Assembly (NCBI GenBank): GCA_003641345.1
Contig: QNAD01000091.1
Location: forward strand, 1 to 7,763
DNA length: 7,763 nucleotides
Direction: 5' to 3'
Origin: Candidatus Zixiibacteriota bacterium
Lineage (GTDB): Bacteria; Zixibacteria; MSB-5A5; GN15; FEB-12
Position numbers and translations under genes: made by a program. The notes under the pieces are model-generated. The model was not told where the DNA came from and did no database searches. It saw only the letters and a program-made list of their open reading frames with translations. This document shows positions 5,843-7,763 of the stretch, piece after piece (position 1 is the stretch's first letter; each line of letters begins with the position of its first letter).

Positions 5843-7763
5843 TTACGGAAGAATCGATATTGACATACGCAACGTATTAGCCAAAACAACATTGTCAGAA
5901 CCATTATCAGGAATATAAGCAAAATCAGTGCTTAACCAATCCATCGGTTTAAACCCAAAACCTATAGTCATAGTTTTGATTTTTCCTTCATCATCATAGA
6001 TATACCCACCACGAATAGCAAATATATCCGCATATTGGAATTCAGCACCACCATTTATGATTAACCCTTCATTGGTTTTAATTTCACTAAAACCGTCTAA
6101 ATTAACCAAGAGCTTGTTTACTTCAACCGTGGCTAACAATTGATAATAGTCAGAACGTAATAATTTATAAGCTAATCCGAAAGAAAAGTTTCTGGGTAAT
6201 GCATCTGCCTGAACAGCATCAATATATGAAATATCGGGACCAATATTCGTTATTGCCATTCCTAAATTCAATTTATCATTCCAATTATAAAGCAAACCAA
6301 AATCTAACGCAAAAGCGGTAGCTGTTCCTTTACCCTGTTCTGCTCCGGCACCCTGTTCAGACAGCTTGGAATAAATAACTTTGGCAGAAATACCGCCTTT
6401 AAGTTTTTTGGTTAATGATGTTCCATACGAAAGAGTAAGTGCAAAATCAAATGCCTCAAATGATCCTAAATCAATACCTCCCTCACCGGTTCTGAAAATA
6501 GTTCCATAAGTAATAAATGTCGGACTAATACCAAATGTACCCCAACCTTCTTTATTGAAGACATATGACATATATTCATAATAGATATCATCCGCTAATT
6601 CCGGCAACCAATTAACATGCATAAAAGATATTTCAGACCGCCCATTGGCTTTTATAACAATTTTTTCATTACTGGCAAACCAAATTTCATCATCTTTTTG
6701 TCCGATAGCAGATACTTCGGCATTTTCCAATCCCTGCAATTCTACTCGACGCCAAATGCCGTCATCATACTCAATCAAACCATTTTCAGTAGCAAAATAA
6801 ATTATATTACCTTTAACAGCGATATCATTTATTACTGCTGAAGCTGGGTTGCGATATACTTTTAGCTTAGAACCTTCCAGAATAGTTTCCGATGTTAAAT
6901 CATTGATCTCTTTTAAAGTTTTTTCATAATTCAAGGTAGCTTCTTCGTCAGCATTTGTCTTCATCGCTACTAAATCGGCAAGAGTCTGGCCGGCTTCAAC
7001 ATCAAAATCACGATATCCCGGCATACTCCAACGGATACCATCATACATAATAATACCGTATTCAGTCCCTAACCATATTCTTTTATTTTCATCTACTTTG
7101 ATTGAGGTCACTTTACCTTTGATGTTATTTAGATAAGGGACTCTGACAACCTGACCCGAATCAAAAATAGATTCAAAATTAAATTCTTTCGCCACTTCAA
7201 CGGCAGAATTTTCATCTTCAATATTTTCTTCTGCTGTGTTTTCTGTATTATCCAAACTTTTCACAGCATCTTGAAGTTTCTTTCTGGCTTCTTTTTCAAA
7301 AGTTGACTTGTTGACAACTTCAAGTTTTTCTAAATATTCTGCCAATTCTTTTGAAGAGCCATAAAGTGCCATACGGGAAGCAATTTTTTCTTTTGAATCA
7401 TCCATATTAACAGTGTACTCAAAACTGTTTGCCCAAATCTGTCCATCATAATGATATAAATCTTGATTTATAACTACCCAGATATTATCAAAACTTTCTG
7501 CAAACATTGTAGATACAGAACCTTCAGGCAAATCACCTTCATTTGTCAAAGAAGTTATTTCCCCTTTTTCATAAACAGCGACACCTTTATCGGTTCCAAT
7601 TAATATTCGATGTCCTACTGCTGTCAAAGCAGTAATATTTACAGATGGTAACTGTTCTCCAGTATTGAAAATTTGCCAGCGTTTTCCATTAAATAAAATC
7701 AATCCATTTTCAGTCCCGAAAGCAAAATCATTATCAGATGATGTGACAGCGGTTGGTTCAGAA
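5843..7763 (-). CDS. PorV/PorQ-family outer-membrane protein with a large beta-propeller region before the barrel (5' end outside window)
   Basis: The frame stays open to the right edge, so the N-terminus is missing; 639 residues are visible. A TTG at 7702 could be taken as the start, but the 20 codons before it read in frame and contain a propeller motif (FGTENG) continuing across it, so the true start lies upstream. About six blade edges of the two-component-regulator-propeller type are visible (FGTENG, IGTDKG, LYHYDG, LGTEYG, FATENG, IWFASN). They are interrupted by two charged, helix-prone insertions at 7178-7414 and 6848-7009. From about 6637 to the stop the protein is PorV-like: an FMHVNWLPEL start, then amphipathic strands, NIGPDISY, LPRNFSFGLAYKLL and RGGYIYDDEGK. 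In T9SS, PorV is an outer-membrane barrel that receives secreted cargo and passes it to the attachment machinery. The conserved PorV N-terminal segment (NPAG region) is not visible and should lie upstream. The last residues are ISILP, without the terminal aromatic common in barrels. Family call is strong; the exact T9SS role is inferred. Confidence 0.85.
   Translation of the reverse strand, partial: SEPTAVTSSDNDFAFGTENGLILFNGKRWQIFNTGEQLPSVNITALTAVGHRILIGTDKGVAVYEKGEITSLTNEGDLPEGSVSTMFAESFDNIWVVINQDLYHYDGQIWANSFEYTVNMDDSKEKIASRMALYGSSKELAEYLEKLEVVNKSTFEKEARKKLQDAVKSLDNTENTAEENIEDENSAVEVAKEFNFESIFDSGQVVRVPYLNNIKGKVTSIKVDENKRIWLGTEYGIIMYDGIRWSMPGYRDFDVEAGQTLADLVAMKTNADEEATLNYEKTLKEINDLTSETILEGSKLKVYRNPASAVINDIAVKGNIIYFATENGLIEYDDGIWRRVELQGLENAEVSAIGQKDDEIWFASNEKIVIKANGRSEISFMHVNWLPELADDIYYEYMSYVFNKEGWGTFGISPTFITYGTIFRTGEGGIDLGSFEAFDFALTLSYGTSLTKKLKGGISAKVIYSKLSEQGAGAEQGKGTATAFALDFGLLYNWNDKLNLGMAITNIGPDISYIDAVQADALPRNFSFGLAYKLLRSDYYQLLATVEVNKLLVNLDGFSEIKTNEGLIINGGAEFQYADIFAIRGGYIYDDEGKIKTMTIGFGFKPMDWLSTDFAYIPDNGSDNVVLANTLRMSISILP

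Noticed and set aside
5703..5918. 71-codon plus-strand open frame spanning the PorV-protease junction
   Set aside because: Antisense to the protease signal peptide and the barrel's C-terminus; its hydrophobic look is the mirror of real coding sequence.
6617..6841. 74-codon plus-strand open frame
   Set aside because: Antisense to the propeller-barrel boundary of the PorV-like gene; no supporting features.
5843..7702. TTG at 7702 as the true start of the PorV-like gene
   Set aside because: The frame is open upstream to the window edge and encodes a propeller motif that continues across this TTG, and no signal peptide follows it.

Overview
The window is one dense block of five protein genes, all on the minus strand and separated by only 3 to 18 bases. 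Two of them run off the window, one at each edge. I see no RNA gene, mobile element, CRISPR array, promoter or convincing terminator. The gene spacing suggests a single polycistronic transcript entering from the right edge and leaving at the left edge.

In transcription order the genes are: (1) a PorV/PorQ-like outer-membrane protein (5843 to beyond 7763), with a long beta-propeller region placed directly before the barrel; (2) a secreted M6-family zinc metalloprotease of 1135 residues (2417-5824), with a Ca-loop/FG-GAP-like middle region and a C-terminal type IX secretion (T9SS) type A sorting domain; (3) and (4) two adjacent, diverged paralogues of a DUF5683-like envelope family (1466-2401 and 679-1461), each with a signal peptide and a PGxG(Q/E)xY core; (5) a putative lipoprotein carrying an NHL-type propeller (675 to before position 1). 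Genes 1 and 5 are partial. Gene 5 has no stop codon inside the window and is easy to overlook, but it reads open for 225 codons.

The mix of PorV-like protein, YPNP-type T9SS sorting domain, two-component-regulator-type propeller, DUF5683-like proteins and FG-GAP-bearing M6 protease points to a Gram-negative bacterium of the Fibrobacteres-Chlorobi-Bacteroidetes (FCB) superphylum. The sequence is AT-rich. My impression is that the closest matches lie in uncultured FCB-related lineages (Zixibacteria, KSB1, Marinimicrobia, Cloacimonadota) rather than classic Bacteroidetes. This is recognition of family style, not a database result.

The most reasonable joint reading is a cell-surface module. PorV is the T9SS component that accepts CTD-bearing cargo after translocation, and here a PorV-like protein lies directly upstream of a CTD-bearing protease. 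The other three products are also predicted to be exported to the envelope. The most unusual features are the PorV-propeller architecture with its charged helical insertions, and the tandem DUF5683-like pair.
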